Of a DNA stretch of 49,024 nt, positions 8,458 to 17,117 are shown in pieces. Position 1 is the first letter of the stretch; the number at the start of each line of letters is the position of its first letter. Below the pieces are notes generated by a model. The model was given only the letters and a program-made list of their open reading frames with translations. It searched no databases and had not been told where the DNA came from. The DNA is taken from assembly GCA_001899065.1 (NCBI GenBank), contig MKUZ01000006.1, forward strand, positions 1-49,024. Reading direction: 5' to 3'. The stretch comes from Devosia sp. 66-22 (GTDB lineage: Bacteria; Pseudomonadota; Alphaproteobacteria; Rhizobiales; Devosiaceae). The position numbers and the translations under genes were made by a program.

Positions 8458-9147
8458 GTGGATGCGATCACGATCATCACCGGTCAGCGTACCGGTGCCG
8501 GTCACCTCTTCGCATTGCTGCGCAACATCGAGGCCGTCGCTGCGCGCGACGGCCTCTTCGTTGACGGTCATGCCGGTGCGACTGCCACGCTGGACGCGGC
8601 GGAAGCCGAGGCCCGCGCCGAGGGCAGATCGCTGCTGGTGGTGAAGGCGACCTCCGCGATGCCGCGCGACATGGTCGAGCGCGAGCTGCTGGGACGCACC
8701 GGCATGCGCGCCGTCGTCGTCGTGCGCCGGCTGATCGATGCCTATGTGTCGCTGGCCAAGGCGACCGCCCTCAACGCCTTCCGCGACCGCGACCTGACCA
8801 ACGTCAAGGTGCGGCTCGACCCCGACCATTTCACCGCCTGGCTCGAGGAGCAGGAGGACTGGTACGGGCGTTGGCAGGAATGGCTGCTACGGCGCAGCTT
8901 CCCCGTGCCGATCCTGCGCTATGAGAGCCATCTGAGCGTGCCGCCCGAGGCGGTGCTGCGCCGTTTCTCGTCGGCCGCTGCGCAGGTGGGCATTACCGTG
9001 CGCGTTCCCGCCGCGCTGCCCCATCCCGGCCTCGTCAAGCAGGATCGCGAGACCGCCGCCGCCTTCCGGGTGAAGAACTGGCCCGAATTCTCGAAGGCCC
9101 TGGTCGAGCGCGACATCGAGAAACGCGCCTTCGGCTATCCGATCTGA
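8458..9147 (+). CDS. Putative sulfotransferase-fold protein
   Basis: This 229-aa protein starts with GTG one base after the yidC stop, so it is almost certainly translated from the same message. The N-terminal strand-loop-helix TGQRTGAGHLFALLRN resembles the 5'-phosphosulfate-binding loop of PAPS-dependent sulfotransferases. VVVVRRLIDAYVSLAKATAL resembles the 3'-phosphate-binding segment (R-x(7)-S). A charged, Trp-rich region (WLEEQEDWYGRWQEWL) follows. The sequence is distant from named sulfotransferases, so the acceptor and even the catalytic activity are uncertain. Its position between yidC and engB is not one I recall from well-studied Hyphomicrobiales. No signal peptide or membrane helix is seen. 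Confidence 0.55.
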   Translation: MDAITIITGQRTGAGHLFALLRNIEAVAARDGLFVDGHAGATATLDAAEAEARAEGRSLLVVKATSAMPRDMVERELLGRTGMRAVVVVRRLIDAYVSLAKATALNAFRDRDLTNVKVRLDPDHFTAWLEEQEDWYGRWQEWLLRRSFPVPILRYESHLSVPPEAVLRRFSSAAAQVGITVRVPAALPHPGLVKQDRETAAAFRVKNWPEFSKALVERDIEKRAFGYPI

Positions 9148-9171
9148 GCGACTTGTTCTAAGGACAGGGCC

Positions 9172-9804
9172 ATGACCGACGAGATCAACATCGAGGCCGG
9201 ACGGCTGCTGTTCGCGCGGCCGTTCAAGTTCGTGAAGGGCTGCGTGCGGATCGACGATCTGCCGCCGGCCGATCGCGCCGAGATCGCCTTCGCCGGCCGC
9301 TCCAATGTGGGCAAGAGCTCGTTGATCAACGCGCTGACCGGCACCAAGGATCTGGCCCGCACGTCCAACACGCCGGGGCGGACGCAGGAGCTCAATATCT
9401 TTGAGGCCGACCTCGCGCCGCTGCGCATCGTCGACATGCCCGGCTACGGCTTCGCGCAGGCGCCCAAACCCAAGGTGGAGGCGTGGACGAGGCTGATCCA
9501 TTCCTACCTCACGGGCCGCCCCAATCTGCGCCGCGTCTACGTGCTCGTCGATGGCCGCCACGGCCCCAAGGCGCACGACCTGACCGTGATGAACGAGCTC
9601 GACAAATCGGCGGTGAGCTATCAGGTCGTCCTCACCAAGGCCGACAAGCCGTCCGCTTCCGATCTCGCAAGGAACATCGAGGCGACCAGGGCGACCATCG
9701 CCAAGCGCCCCGCTGCGCACCCCAGCGTCATCGTCACCTCGTCCGAGGAAAAGACGGGGCTCGACGTGCTGCGGGCGGAGATCGAGTTCCTGACGCGGAC
9801 CTAG
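9172..9804 (+). CDS. engB: Ribosome-biogenesis GTPase EngB/YihA/YsxC
   Basis: This 210-aa GTPase is needed for late assembly of the 50S subunit. G1 is [10 protein letters not shown]3 is DMPGYG, and G4 is TKAD in VLTKADKPS. The TPGRTQELN switch I segment is also typical. The length matches alphaproteobacterial EngB. The gene lies 24 bp after the sulfotransferase-like gene and completes the rpmH-yidC cluster. Its last 4 bp overlap the end of the convergent amidotransferase gene. Confidence 0.97.
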   Translation: MTDEINIEAGRLLFARPFKFVKGCVRIDDLPPADRAEIAFAGRSNVGKSSLINALTGTKDLARTSNTPGRTQELNIFEADLAPLRIVDMPGYGFAQAPKPKVEAWTRLIHSYLTGRPNLRRVYVLVDGRHGPKAHDLTVMNELDKSAVSYQVVLTKADKPSASDLARNIEATRATIAKRPAAHPSVIVTSSEEKTGLDVLRAEIEFLTRT

Positions 9805-10508
9805 CGTCCGCGCCGGAGGAAGGCCCCCAGATATCCCGCGACCTCGCGGCTGTCGCTGGCGCGGGAGACGGAGGTGAGCGCCGTTTCGATGACGGCATCG
9901 GGCGCCTTGCCGCGGCGGAGTTCGGCCAGCGCCAAGGTGTAATCGTCCTCGAACTCCGGATGCGGCTGGAGGCTCATGGCCGCGCCGTTGCGGTACATCA
10001 GGCCGGCATGCGGAGTGAAATCCGACGAGAGAAAGGTTTCGGCGTCGCTGGGCGGCTCGATCACCTGATCCTGGTGCGAGCAGGCGATGGCGAATTCGGG
10101 GAGGTTGCCGCCGATCGGCGCCGGCCGCGCCTTCACGTCGTAGACGTGGCGGCCGAGGCCCCAGCCCTTCTCAGATTTGCGCACGTCGCCGCCCAGCGCG
10201 TCGGCCATAATCTGGTGGCCGAAGCAGATGCCCACCATCGGCGTTCTCGCGGCATAAGCCCGGCGGATGTAGCCGCGCAGCGGTTCCATCCATTCGAGAT
10301 GATTGTCATAGACGCCGGCCGACGAGCCCATGATAAGCGTCGCATCGAGCGTCGCCGGATCGGGCAGCCTCTGGCCCTTGTCGAGGTTGATCGTCTCGAA
10401 CACGAAGCCTCCGCCCGCCAGCATCCGCTCGATCATCAGATGGTAGGCGCCGAAGCGGTCTCGCAGCGGACCGGGCACGTCGGTTGGCTGGATCAGCGTG
10501 AGCTTCAT
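9801..10508 (-). CDS. Class I glutamine amidotransferase (GMP synthase-like)
   Basis: This stand-alone GATase1 domain is 235 aa long. The nucleophile elbow [15 protein letters not shown] contains the catalytic Cys, and [10 protein letters not shown] supplies the His and Glu of the triad. Such proteins hydrolyse glutamine or gamma-glutamyl compounds, and relatives act in polyamine or purine metabolism. No synthetase partner is adjacent, so the substrate is unknown. The ATG at 10508 was chosen because [20 protein letters not shown] opens directly into the first strand of the fold. Twelve further in-frame codons lie upstream but look non-coding. Confidence 0.85.
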   Translation of the reverse strand: MKLTLIQPTDVPGPLRDRFGAYHLMIERMLAGGGFVFETINLDKGQRLPDPATLDATLIMGSSAGVYDNHLEWMEPLRGYIRRAYAARTPMVGICFGHQIMADALGGDVRKSEKGWGLGRHVYDVKARPAPIGGNLPEFAIACSHQDQVIEPPSDAETFLSSDFTPHAGLMYRNGAAMSLQPHPEFEDDYTLALAELRRGKAPDAVIETALTSVSRASDSREVAGYLGAFLRRGR

Positions 10509-10569
10509 GCGCCAACAGATGGAGCAGTTCGCGTAGCGGCGCAAGCCACACGGCGGCCAGTCGCCCGGG

Positions 10570-10743
10570 CTAGAAGACGAAGGAGGCCGCCATCAGAGCG
10601 ATGATCACCACGATGACTGCGCCGATCAGAAACAGAGCGAACAGCACCTTGGCGATGGTACCGGTGGCGGCCGACGCCCGGTAGAAGCCCAAATAGCCGG
10701 CGACGAGGGAAATCAGGAAAAAGATCAGGGCCCATTTGAGCAT
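10570..10743 (-). CDS. DUF1328 small membrane protein (YtjA-like)
   Basis: This is a 57-aa peptide beginning [20 protein letters not shown]. It consists of two hydrophobic helices (about 3-20 and 30-52) with a short polar link containing [11 protein letters not shown]. This is the complete DUF1328/YtjA family pattern. The molecular role is unknown; members are often found near stress genes. It is a single gene between the amidotransferase and msrB. Confidence 0.9.
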   Translation of the reverse strand: MLKWALIFFLISLVAGYLGFYRASAATGTIAKVLFALFLIGAVIVVIIALMAASFVF

Positions 10744-10808
10744 GAGGGAACTCCGCCGACGCCAGGATTGCGGAGTCAACTCGGCTGGCCCCCTCGGGTT
10801 GCCTCGGG

Positions 10809-11318
10809 TCAGGCGGCGCGCGGCGCGAATTTGAGGGAAAGCCCGTCCATGCAGTAGCGCAGCCCGGTGGGCGGCGGACCATCGTTGAAGACGTGGCCCA
10901 GATGGCCGCCGCAGCGGCGGCAGTGAACCTCGGTGCGCTCATAGCCGATGAGGGTGTCGGTCATGGTGCCCACCGCATTGTCGAGCGGTTGGTAAAAGCT
11001 CGGCCAGCCGGTGCCGCTGTCGTATTTGGTGGCCGAGTCGAACAGCGGCAGGTCACAGCCGGCGCAGTTGAAGACGCCCTCGCGGTGCTCGTCCAGCAGC
11101 GCCGAGCTCCACGGCATTTCCGTCCCCTGCCGGCGCATGATCTCGAATGCCTCGGGGCCGAGGATGGCGAGCCATTCCTCGTCGGTATGGGTGACCTCGA
11201 AGTCGCCGGGCACCGCGCCGGTGCCGGCGGCCAGGGCACGGCCGATGAAGGGAAGCGCGGCAAGTCCCGCGAGCGCGGTGCCGCCAAGCAGCAGCGAACG
11301 ACGATCCAGCCTTGCCAT
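10809..11318 (-). CDS. msrB: Peptide-methionine (R)-S-oxide reductase MsrB, exported by Tat
   Basis: MsrB reduces methionine-R-sulfoxide in proteins. The 169-aa protein begins with a twin-arginine type signal ([20 protein letters not shown], about residues 4-30), so it is likely periplasmic. The zinc site is formed by CAGC and CRRC. The catalytic Cys is in RYCMDGLSL near the C-terminus, and GTGWPSF and [11 protein letters not shown] are signature segments. No resolving Cys is obvious outside the zinc pairs. It lies 99 bp downstream of the fasciclin gene on the same strand, behind a perfect inverted repeat that may terminate or regulate. Confidence 0.95.
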   Translation of the reverse strand: MARLDRRSLLLGGTALAGLAALPFIGRALAAGTGAVPGDFEVTHTDEEWLAILGPEAFEIMRRQGTEMPWSSALLDEHREGVFNCAGCDLPLFDSATKYDSGTGWPSFYQPLDNAVGTMTDTLIGYERTEVHCRRCGGHLGHVFNDGPPPTGLRYCMDGLSLKFAPRAA

Positions 11319-11337
11319 GTCATCCTCCTCGAAGACG

Positions 11338-11373
11338 GTGCGCGTGTCCTAGCACATTGCAGGACACGCGCAC
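11338..11373. repeat. Perfect 13-bp inverted repeat upstream of msrB
   Basis: GTGCGCGTGTCCT (11338-11350) and AGGACACGCGCAC (11361-11373) are exact reverse complements around a 10-nt loop. The repeat sits 19 bp upstream of the msrB start and about 45 bp downstream of the fasciclin stop. There is no U run after the stem on the minus strand, so an intrinsic terminator is not certain. An operator or an RNA structure controlling msrB is equally possible. Confidence 0.8.
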
Positions 11374-11417
11374 GTCAATTGCATGTGTTCGGGGGCAGGC
11401 GGCAGCCCGTACCCGCG

Positions 11418-11972
11418 TCACATCTTGGGCAGCAGGACCGCGTCGATGACGTGGATGACGCCGTTCGACTGCAGCACGTCGGCGATGGTCACCGTCGCAG
11501 TGCCGCCGGCTTCGTCCTTGATGGTGACCTTGCCATCGGCAGCGCTGAGCCAGAGCTTGCAGCCGCCGACCGTCGTCACCTCATGGGTGCCGCCATCGTC
11601 CATCGCCATCTTGGAAATGTCGGTGGACAGAGCCTTCGCCGCAATCACGTGGCAGGTCAGGATCTTGGTCAGCATGTCCTTGTTCTCGGGCTTCAGCAGG
11701 TTCTCGACCGTGCCGGCCGGGAGAGCGGCAAAAGCCTCGTTGGTCGGGGCGAGAACCGTGAACGGGCCCGGGCCGGACAGCGTCTCGACGAGACCCGCAG
11801 CCTGCACGGCGGCGACGAGAGTGGTGTGATCGGCCGAGTTCACGGCGTTCTCGATGATGTTCTTGTCCTCATACATCGGCGCACCGCCGACATCAGGATT
11901 GGCCGCATAGGCAACGCCGACGAGAGCCGAAACGGAAAGCATGGCGCCAAGCGCCAGAGCGGAGAGTTTCAT
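11418..11972 (-). CDS. Secreted fasciclin-domain (FAS1) protein
   Basis: This 184-aa protein has a Sec signal peptide (MKLSALALGAMLSVSALVGV with a likely AYA cleavage near residue 24) and one FAS1 domain. The signature segments are GPFTVLAPTNEAFAALP and NGVIHVIDAVLLP. FAS1 domains mediate adhesion or ligand binding; the bacterial role is usually unknown. The ATG at 11972 is preferred over the adjoining GTG at 11975 because GGAAG lies 7 nt upstream of it. The sigma/anti-sigma operon lies upstream on the same strand, suggesting that it is a target of that sigma factor, as fasciclin proteins MPT70/MPT83 are of SigK in mycobacteria. Confidence 0.92.
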   Translation of the reverse strand: MKLSALALGAMLSVSALVGVAYAANPDVGGAPMYEDKNIIENAVNSADHTTLVAAVQAAGLVETLSGPGPFTVLAPTNEAFAALPAGTVENLLKPENKDMLTKILTCHVIAAKALSTDISKMAMDDGGTHEVTTVGGCKLWLSAADGKVTIKDEAGGTATVTIADVLQSNGVIHVIDAVLLPKM

Positions 11973-12140
11973 CACGTGACTTCCTTCCTTTGGGGACCGG
12001 TATGTTCCGGTTGAGACACCAGAGTTACGCGGAGGAAGGCTGTGCGGTTTCGCCGATGGCGATCACGAAAAAATATCGTTCTATCTGAACGCAGAAGTGA
12101 AACTTGTGATCGGGCAGAACCGTCTTGTCCCGGACGAGGT

Positions 12141-12195
12141 GGGGGCCGGCAGGAAGCGATCGAGTGATCCCGAGCCCCTCTCCCCGCCGGCCCCC
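12141..12195. repeat. Long inverted repeat between the anti-sigma and fasciclin genes
   Basis: GGGGGCCGGC (12141-12150) and GCCGGCCCCC (12186-12195) are exact reverse complements separated by 35 nt. The 335-bp interval 11973-12307 has no recognisable gene. It holds this repeat, the terminator-like hairpin at 12276-12296 and presumably the fasciclin promoter. The loop is too long for a standard terminator. Confidence 0.45.
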
Positions 12196-12275
12196 GTCGC
12201 GTGGGTGACCTAAGTCTTCAGCGTGTCGTTCGGACACAACAGTGAGACGCGGGTGAGCGTCGAGTCCTTGGGGAG

Positions 12276-12296
12276 CAATCGCAGCAGCTGCGATTG
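12276..12296 (-). terminator. Terminator-like hairpin after the anti-sigma gene
   Basis: CAATCGCAG and CTGCGATTG form a 9-bp perfect stem with a 3-nt loop, 11 nt beyond the anti-sigma stop codon. The downstream bases on the minus strand (CTCCCC) are not a U run, so termination efficiency is doubtful. Confidence 0.45.
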
Positions 12297-12307
12297 AGCA
12301 GGCTTTC

Positions 12308-13015
12308 CTAGATCTGGGTTGCCTTGCCGGCCGCGACGATCGGGCCCTGCGCGACGCCGGTGGGCGAGCCGCCCTTGGCCTCGAGGGTGACGGCCAGCGT
12401 CGTGCCCTCGCCGAAATCGACGAGGATGTCGGGCGCGATCTTGACCTCGTTGCGGATGTTGGCCGCGATGACGCCCATGGACTTGGCCGCCTGGCCGTCC
12501 TCGATCGCCCACAGTTCGTAGTCGCGGTCGCTCGGCTGGTCGCCAGAAAGCGGCGTGATGCGCAGTTCGCCGCTGCCGCTGTTGTAGAGGGCAACGAAGC
12601 TGACATTGGAGCCCTCGGCATGCAGCGCCGCCACAAGCTCGGCTGCAAAGGCCTTGGGGTCGGGGCGCGGCGCCGTCATGTTGATGGCGACCGCGACCGC
12701 CGCAACGGCCAGCGCGCCGGCGGCAACGCTGCGCCACAGCGCCAGTGAGTTCCACCAGCCGCCCCTGGCCTGTCCGGTGAACAGGCGCTGCTCGATGCGC
12801 GGCCACACGCCCGATGGCGCGGGGCTCTCGGCGAACTCGACATCGAGGCTCGCAAGGCGGTTACGCCAGAAGGCGAGGTCGGACCGCAGCGCGGGCTCAG
12901 CCTTGAGGCGGGCGCGCAGACTCTCGCGTTCGGCTTCGGGCAGGAGCCCGAGCACATACTCGGCCACGAGGACGCTGTCCTCGTCGTGTCCGGAAATGTT
13001 GCTCTCGTCGCTCAT
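12308..13015 (-). CDS. Anti-sigma factor, RskA-like (ZAS-type N-terminus, one membrane helix)
   Basis: This 235-aa protein starts at the ATG at 13015, whose ATGA overlaps the sigma factor stop, so the pair is translationally coupled. The N-terminal cytoplasmic part (about 1-90) contains LVAEYVLGLLPEAERESLRA, typical of sigma-binding anti-sigma domains. A single membrane helix (about 95-115, SVAAGALAVAAVAVAINM) is followed by an extracytoplasmic RskA-type domain with YELWAIEDGQAAKSMGVI. It presumably holds the ECF sigma factor inactive until an envelope or redox signal triggers release or proteolysis. The zinc-binding HxxxCxxC is absent, as in many RskA proteins. Confidence 0.88.
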   Translation of the reverse strand: MSDESNISGHDEDSVLVAEYVLGLLPEAERESLRARLKAEPALRSDLAFWRNRLASLDVEFAESPAPSGVWPRIEQRLFTGQARGGWWNSLALWRSVAAGALAVAAVAVAINMTAPRPDPKAFAAELVAALHAEGSNVSFVALYNSGSGELRITPLSGDQPSDRDYELWAIEDGQAAKSMGVIAANIRNEVKIAPDILVDFGEGTTLAVTLEAKGGSPTGVAQGPIVAAGKATQI

Positions 13016-13557
13016 GCCGACAGGCACTCTCTCAGTTTCATCAGGCTGCGGCGCAGCCAGGTTCGCATGGTGTTGAGCGGCACCTTATGGCGGTCCGCCA
13101 ACTCCTCATAAGAATAGCCGTCGAGATAGGCGCCGCGCACCGCGTCGGCTTTCTCGGCGTCCAACTGGCCAAGGCAGTTGTCGATGCGCGATCGCTCCGA
13201 GCGATCGGACGCCGCCTTTTCGGGGGTGGGTCCGGCATCGGCCACATCGAGGGCCAGATCGATGTCCTCGCTCCTAGGCTTGCGGGCGCGGAGGACGTCG
13301 AGGGCGTGGTTACGGGCAACCGCAACGAGCCACGAGATCGGACTGTAGCCGCCCGGGACGTAGCGGTCCGCGCGTTGCCAGATCTTGACGTAAACCTCCT
13401 GCAGCGCCTCTTCGGCCTCCGAGCGGTCCCTCAAGATACGCAGCGTCACGCCGAACAGTTTCGCGCTGGTGCGCTGGTAAAGCGTCTTGAACGCCACGCG
13501 GTCGCGCAGCGCGCAGCGGGAGATGAGGTCGGCGATTTCTGCGGTTTCGGCGGCCAT
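13012..13557 (-). CDS. ECF-family RNA polymerase sigma factor (RpoE/SigK-like)
   Basis: This 181-aa protein has sigma region 2 (about 20-90; EEALQEVYVKIWQRADRY and WLVAVARNHALDVLRA) and region 4 (about 120-175; YSYEELADRHKVPLNTMRTW). There is no region 3, as expected for extracytoplasmic-function sigma factors. The ATG at 13557 was chosen over an in-frame TTG 9 bp upstream. It overlaps the downstream anti-sigma gene by 4 bp. It probably directs its own operon and the fasciclin gene, and possibly msrB. A TIR-WD40 gene diverges from it across about 110 bp, so the two may share control. Confidence 0.95.
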   Translation of the reverse strand: MAAETAEIADLISRCALRDRVAFKTLYQRTSAKLFGVTLRILRDRSEAEEALQEVYVKIWQRADRYVPGGYSPISWLVAVARNHALDVLRARKPRSEDIDLALDVADAGPTPEKAASDRSERSRIDNCLGQLDAEKADAVRGAYLDGYSYEELADRHKVPLNTMRTWLRRSLMKLRECLSA

Positions 13558-13669
13558 GGCTGGCAACCTATCGCGCGTCCGCGAAGCTGCCTACCCCTTG
13601 CCGCATTTGCCCGATGTTTCCGTCACATCGGCTCGTGATAGTGAAGGAGGGGAGATCCTGGGGGACGAA

Positions 13670-16123
13670 TTGGCGGACGAGACGGGCGCGGGCGAGCGCA
13701 GGACGAATGTGTTCATCTCCTATTCGCGCAAGGACGCCGCGGCGGCCGACCGGCTGCATGCGGCGCTGAGCGCCGAGGGGCTCAATCCCTATCTCGACAA
13801 GCACGACATCGCGGCGGGCGAGGACTGGAAGGCGCGGCTGGGCGGCCTGATCGAGAACGCCGACACGATGGTGTTCCTCATCAGTCCGGACTCGATTTCG
13901 TCCGAAGTGTGTGACTGGGAGATCAATCACGCCGAGCTCAAGGGCAAGCGCATCCTGCCAGTGGTGACGCGCGAGGCCACCGACGTTCCCGAACGGCTGC
14001 AGCGACTCAACTACGTCTTCATGCGCACGCCCGACGAAGAGACGGCGTCCCTGCCTCGGCTCGCCGGTGCGCTTGCCGTCGATATCGGTTGGATTCGGGC
14101 CCACACGCGCTATGGCGAGGATGCCGGCGAATGGGACACGGCCGGCCGGCCATCGCGGCTGTTGCTGCGCGGCGCGTCGATCGGCGAGGCCGAGCACTGG
14201 CGCGACACGCGTCCGGCGACGGCACCGCAGCTCACCGAGACACAGTCCGCCTTCATCGCCGCGAGCCGGCGCGGCGCCACCAACCGGCAACGCGGCTGGA
14301 TCGCCGGCAGCCTCGTGGTCGCAGCGGTCGCCAGCGGCCTCAGCGTCTATGCCTTCCTCCAGCAGCAGGCCGCCGAAACAAGCCGCAAAGAGACGGCAAC
14401 GGTCCTTGCCACGTCCGACCTCCGGCAGGGCTCGCAGCTCGTCAACACCGCAGAGAGTTCCGCCGATGGTCTCGCCTATCTCGCCCGAGCGGCGGATGGC
14501 GGCGACCCACGCGCCCAGACGCGGCTATGGACAATGCTGCAGCAGCGCAGCTTCTGGCTGCCGGTCGAGGCTGGCGGCGCCGTGCCAACTGCCGACGAGG
14601 CAGTGGAGCCGGTGGTACCGCCCGAGGTCGTCGAGCGCTTCGCGACGATGGATGTCGACGGCATCGCGCAGAAGGTCACGAGCATCGCCATCAGCGGGGA
14701 CGGCAAGAAAGTGTTCCTCGCCGTCGGTGATGTGGTGGAGGCGACGCCGGTCAAGATCAGCGTGTGGAACGTCGACGGCACGCCGGTCACCGACTGGTGG
14801 GAGCCGCCCTATGAGGGCGATTTCTACCTCTACCGGGTGCGCGGCTATCTCAGCCATGACGGTCGCTACCTTGCCGTCGAGCTGGAAGGCTGGCGCGAGA
14901 CGGCGACGCTGATCGCCTACGACATGACCGCGCTCAAGCAGCTCGAGACCGACATCGTCGCGTCGGGCCTGCTGCCGCAGACACAATCGATCGGCTTCAC
15001 CAATGTGCGCTTCCTCGAGCTTCCCGCCACGACCGACCGCGAGGCGCGGGTGCTGCTGCTCACCGCGGCGGCCAAGGGCGACGCGGCGATCTACGAACTG
15101 TCGGGCGAGTACTTTGGCGAGATCGCGCGCAACCGCCATCGCGCCTCCGTCGCCGTGGCGGCGATCGATCCTGATGCACAGTGGCTGATGAGCGCCGGCA
15201 GCGACCGCTCCGTCACCATCTCGACGCTCCACACCTATGGCTCGGTGGGCAACCTCATCTATGCCGACAGCCTCCCTACGGCTCTGCGCCGCAACGGTGC
15301 CGCCGGCCTGCTGGTCCAGACCGATAGTGGCGGCTGGTCCGCCTACGGCCTCAAATCGCCGGTCAAACGCAAGCCCAGGCCGGTCCCGCCGCTCGAAGGG
15401 CTCGCCAACGAACAGGAGGCGTGCATTCGACTCGCCGATCCCTATTTCGAGGCTGTCAGCCGGCTCGAGCATCCCTCGGGCCTCGTGCTCACCGTCGAGC
15501 CGGGCCGGCGTGTCGGCGCGACGCGCGGTGGCGGCGCGACGAAGCTGTCACCGCCATTTTCGGCCGACCTCCACACGGTATGCGCGAGCGCGGACGGCAC
15601 GATGGTCACCATCACCACGGGCGATTTCCGCACCGAGATCTGGACAGCCGACTTCTCGGCCCGGCGCGGCCCGGCCATCGATGAGCGCGCCGCCTTCGGC
15701 GAAGGCTCGACACCGGAAAAGACCGACTGGGTCGCGATCTCGCCCGACGGCACGCGCGCCTTGATCCGCTCCTCGTTCTGGAATCCGCCCAATCTCGAAC
15801 TGTTCTGGCTCAGCCTGTGGGACATCGAAAGCGGGCTGCCGCTGATGGACCGCACCGAGTTCGCCGACGACGGGCTGACCGACGGCGTCGTCCGCTCGGC
15901 CCGCTTCACATCCGAGGGCGATGTCGCCTTCGTCGGCGACGAGGCGCTGCAGCCGACATCGCTCGAGCTGGCGATGCCCAGCGCCCTACCGACCGCCCTC
16001 CCCGGCTATGCCGAGGCGATTGCCGGCCAGAGCATCAATGCCGAGGGGCTCGCCATCGCCGTGCCCAACCGGACGGAACGGCTGGTGGATGGGAACAAAC
16101 TGATCGAGTCGCTGACCGACTAG
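13670..16123 (+). CDS. TIR-domain / transmembrane / WD40-like repeat protein
   Basis: This is a large modular protein of about 817 aa. From the TTG at 13670, a TIR_2 domain spans about 12-140. It has VFISYSRKD as box 1, and SPDSISSEVCDWEINHAELK carries a Glu (about 84) in the position of the catalytic Glu of NAD-cleaving TIR enzymes. One membrane helix follows (about 209-229, GWIAGSLVVAAVASGLSVYA). A Gln/Ala-rich helical stretch (about 230-280) leads to a C-terminal region (about 335-745) with about six WD40-like blades, for example VTSIAISGDGKKVFLAVGD and DWVAISPDGTRALIRSS. It resembles immune or stress effectors in which an exposed WD propeller senses a ligand and TIR acts in the cytoplasm. 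No ATPase domain is present. The start is uncertain: AAGGAGG lies 20 nt upstream of TTG, and an in-frame GTG opens the TIR domain itself. Confidence 0.85.
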   Translation: MADETGAGERRTNVFISYSRKDAAAADRLHAALSAEGLNPYLDKHDIAAGEDWKARLGGLIENADTMVFLISPDSISSEVCDWEINHAELKGKRILPVVTREATDVPERLQRLNYVFMRTPDEETASLPRLAGALAVDIGWIRAHTRYGEDAGEWDTAGRPSRLLLRGASIGEAEHWRDTRPATAPQLTETQSAFIAASRRGATNRQRGWIAGSLVVAAVASGLSVYAFLQQQAAETSRKETATVLATSDLRQGSQLVNTAESSADGLAYLARAADGGDPRAQTRLWTMLQQRSFWLPVEAGGAVPTADEAVEPVVPPEVVERFATMDVDGIAQKVTSIAISGDGKKVFLAVGDVVEATPVKISVWNVDGTPVTDWWEPPYEGDFYLYRVRGYLSHDGRYLAVELEGWRETATLIAYDMTALKQLETDIVASGLLPQTQSIGFTNVRFLELPATTDREARVLLLTAAAKGDAAIYELSGEYFGEIARNRHRASVAVAAIDPDAQWLMSAGSDRSVTISTLHTYGSVGNLIYADSLPTALRRNGAAGLLVQTDSGGWSAYGLKSPVKRKPRPVPPLEGLANEQEACIRLADPYFEAVSRLEHPSGLVLTVEPGRRVGATRGGGATKLSPPFSADLHTVCASADGTMVTITTGDFRTEIWTADFSARRGPAIDERAAFGEGSTPEKTDWVAISPDGTRALIRSSFWNPPNLELFWLSLWDIESGLPLMDRTEFADDGLTDGVVRSARFTSEGDVAFVGDEALQPTSLELAMPSALPTALPGYAEAIAGQSINAEGLAIAVPNRTERLVDGNKLIESLTD

Positions 16124-16205
16124 GGAACCTTCATACGGATTGCGGGCATTTGTGCGTACAAACCGCTTTTCCGTCACGCCTTTTGCTCTATAGGGTTGCG
16201 CCCAA

Positions 16206-17117
16206 ATGGAAGCCACGAGCCGCCACATGCCCGATATCGAATCGTTCTCCCGCGATGCCGCCGTCCTGTCGCAGGCGCTGCCCTATATGCAGCGCTACGA
16301 GGGCAAGACTGTCGTGGTGAAGTACGGCGGGCATGCCATGGGCGACGTCGCGCTTGGCCGCAACTTCGCCCGCGACATCGCGCTGCTCAAACAGTCGCGC
16401 GTCAACCCGATCGTCGTGCATGGTGGTGGCCCGCAGATCGCCAACATGCTCAAGAATCTGGGCATCGAGTCCAAATTCGAGGGTGGCCTGCGCGTCACCG
16501 ACCAGCGGACCATGGAAGTGGTCGAGATGGTGCTCGCCGGCTCGATCAACAAGGAGATCGTGGCGCTGATCAATGCCGAGGGTGAATGGGCCATCGGCCT
16601 GTGCGGCAAGGACGGCAACATGGTCTTCGCCCGGAAGGCCGAGAAAAAGTTCAAGGATCCCGGCTCCAACATCGAGCGCGTGCTCGACCTGGGATTTGTC
16701 GGTGAGCCGGTGGAAGTCGACCGTACGCTGCTCGACAATCTGGCACGGTCGGAGATGATCCCTGTCATCGCGCCGGTCGCACCCGGCCGCGACGGCAACA
16801 CCTACAACATCAACGCCGACACCTTCGCCGGTGCCATCGCCGGCTCGCTGGGCGCCAAGCGCCTGCTGTTCCTCACCGATGTTGACGGTGTGCTCGACGC
16901 CGACAAGAAGCTCATTCCAGAGCTGACCATGCGCGACGCACGTGAGCTGATCGCTTCGGGCGTGATCTCGGGCGGCATGATCCCCAAGGTTGAGACCTGC
17001 CTCGAGGCGCTCGACAACGGTGTCGAAGGCGTCGTGATCCTCAACGGCAAGACCCCGCATGTGGTGCTGGTCGAGCTGTTCACCGAGCATGGCGCCGGTA
17101 CGCTGATCGTGCGCTAA
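16206..17117 (+). CDS. argB: Acetylglutamate kinase
   Basis: ArgB phosphorylates N-acetyl-L-glutamate in the second step of arginine biosynthesis. The 303-aa protein has the amino-acid-kinase fold. KYGGHAMGD binds phosphate, VVHGGGPQI contains the acetylglutamate loop, GLCGKDGN lies mid-protein, and [15 protein letters not shown] precedes [11 protein letters not shown]. The C-terminal [14 protein letters not shown] is also conserved. Length is normal for the arginine-sensitive hexameric type. ATG 16206 is taken as the start, with ATG 16227 possible. In Hyphomicrobiales argB usually follows engB; here about 6 kb of accessory genes separate them. Confidence 0.97.
   Translation: MEATSRHMPDIESFSRDAAVLSQALPYMQRYEGKTVVVKYGGHAMGDVALGRNFARDIALLKQSRVNPIVVHGGGPQIANMLKNLGIESKFEGGLRVTDQRTMEVVEMVLAGSINKEIVALINAEGEWAIGLCGKDGNMVFARKAEKKFKDPGSNIERVLDLGFVGEPVEVDRTLLDNLARSEMIPVIAPVAPGRDGNTYNINADTFAGAIAGSLGAKRLLFLTDVDGVLDADKKLIPELTMRDARELIASGVISGGMIPKVETCLEALDNGVEGVVILNGKTPHVVLVELFTEHGAGTLIVR

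Noticed and set aside
12210-12806. Alternative minus-strand frame running past the anti-sigma stop
   Set aside because: It is a low-complexity Arg/Gly-rich shadow of the anti-sigma gene with no domain.
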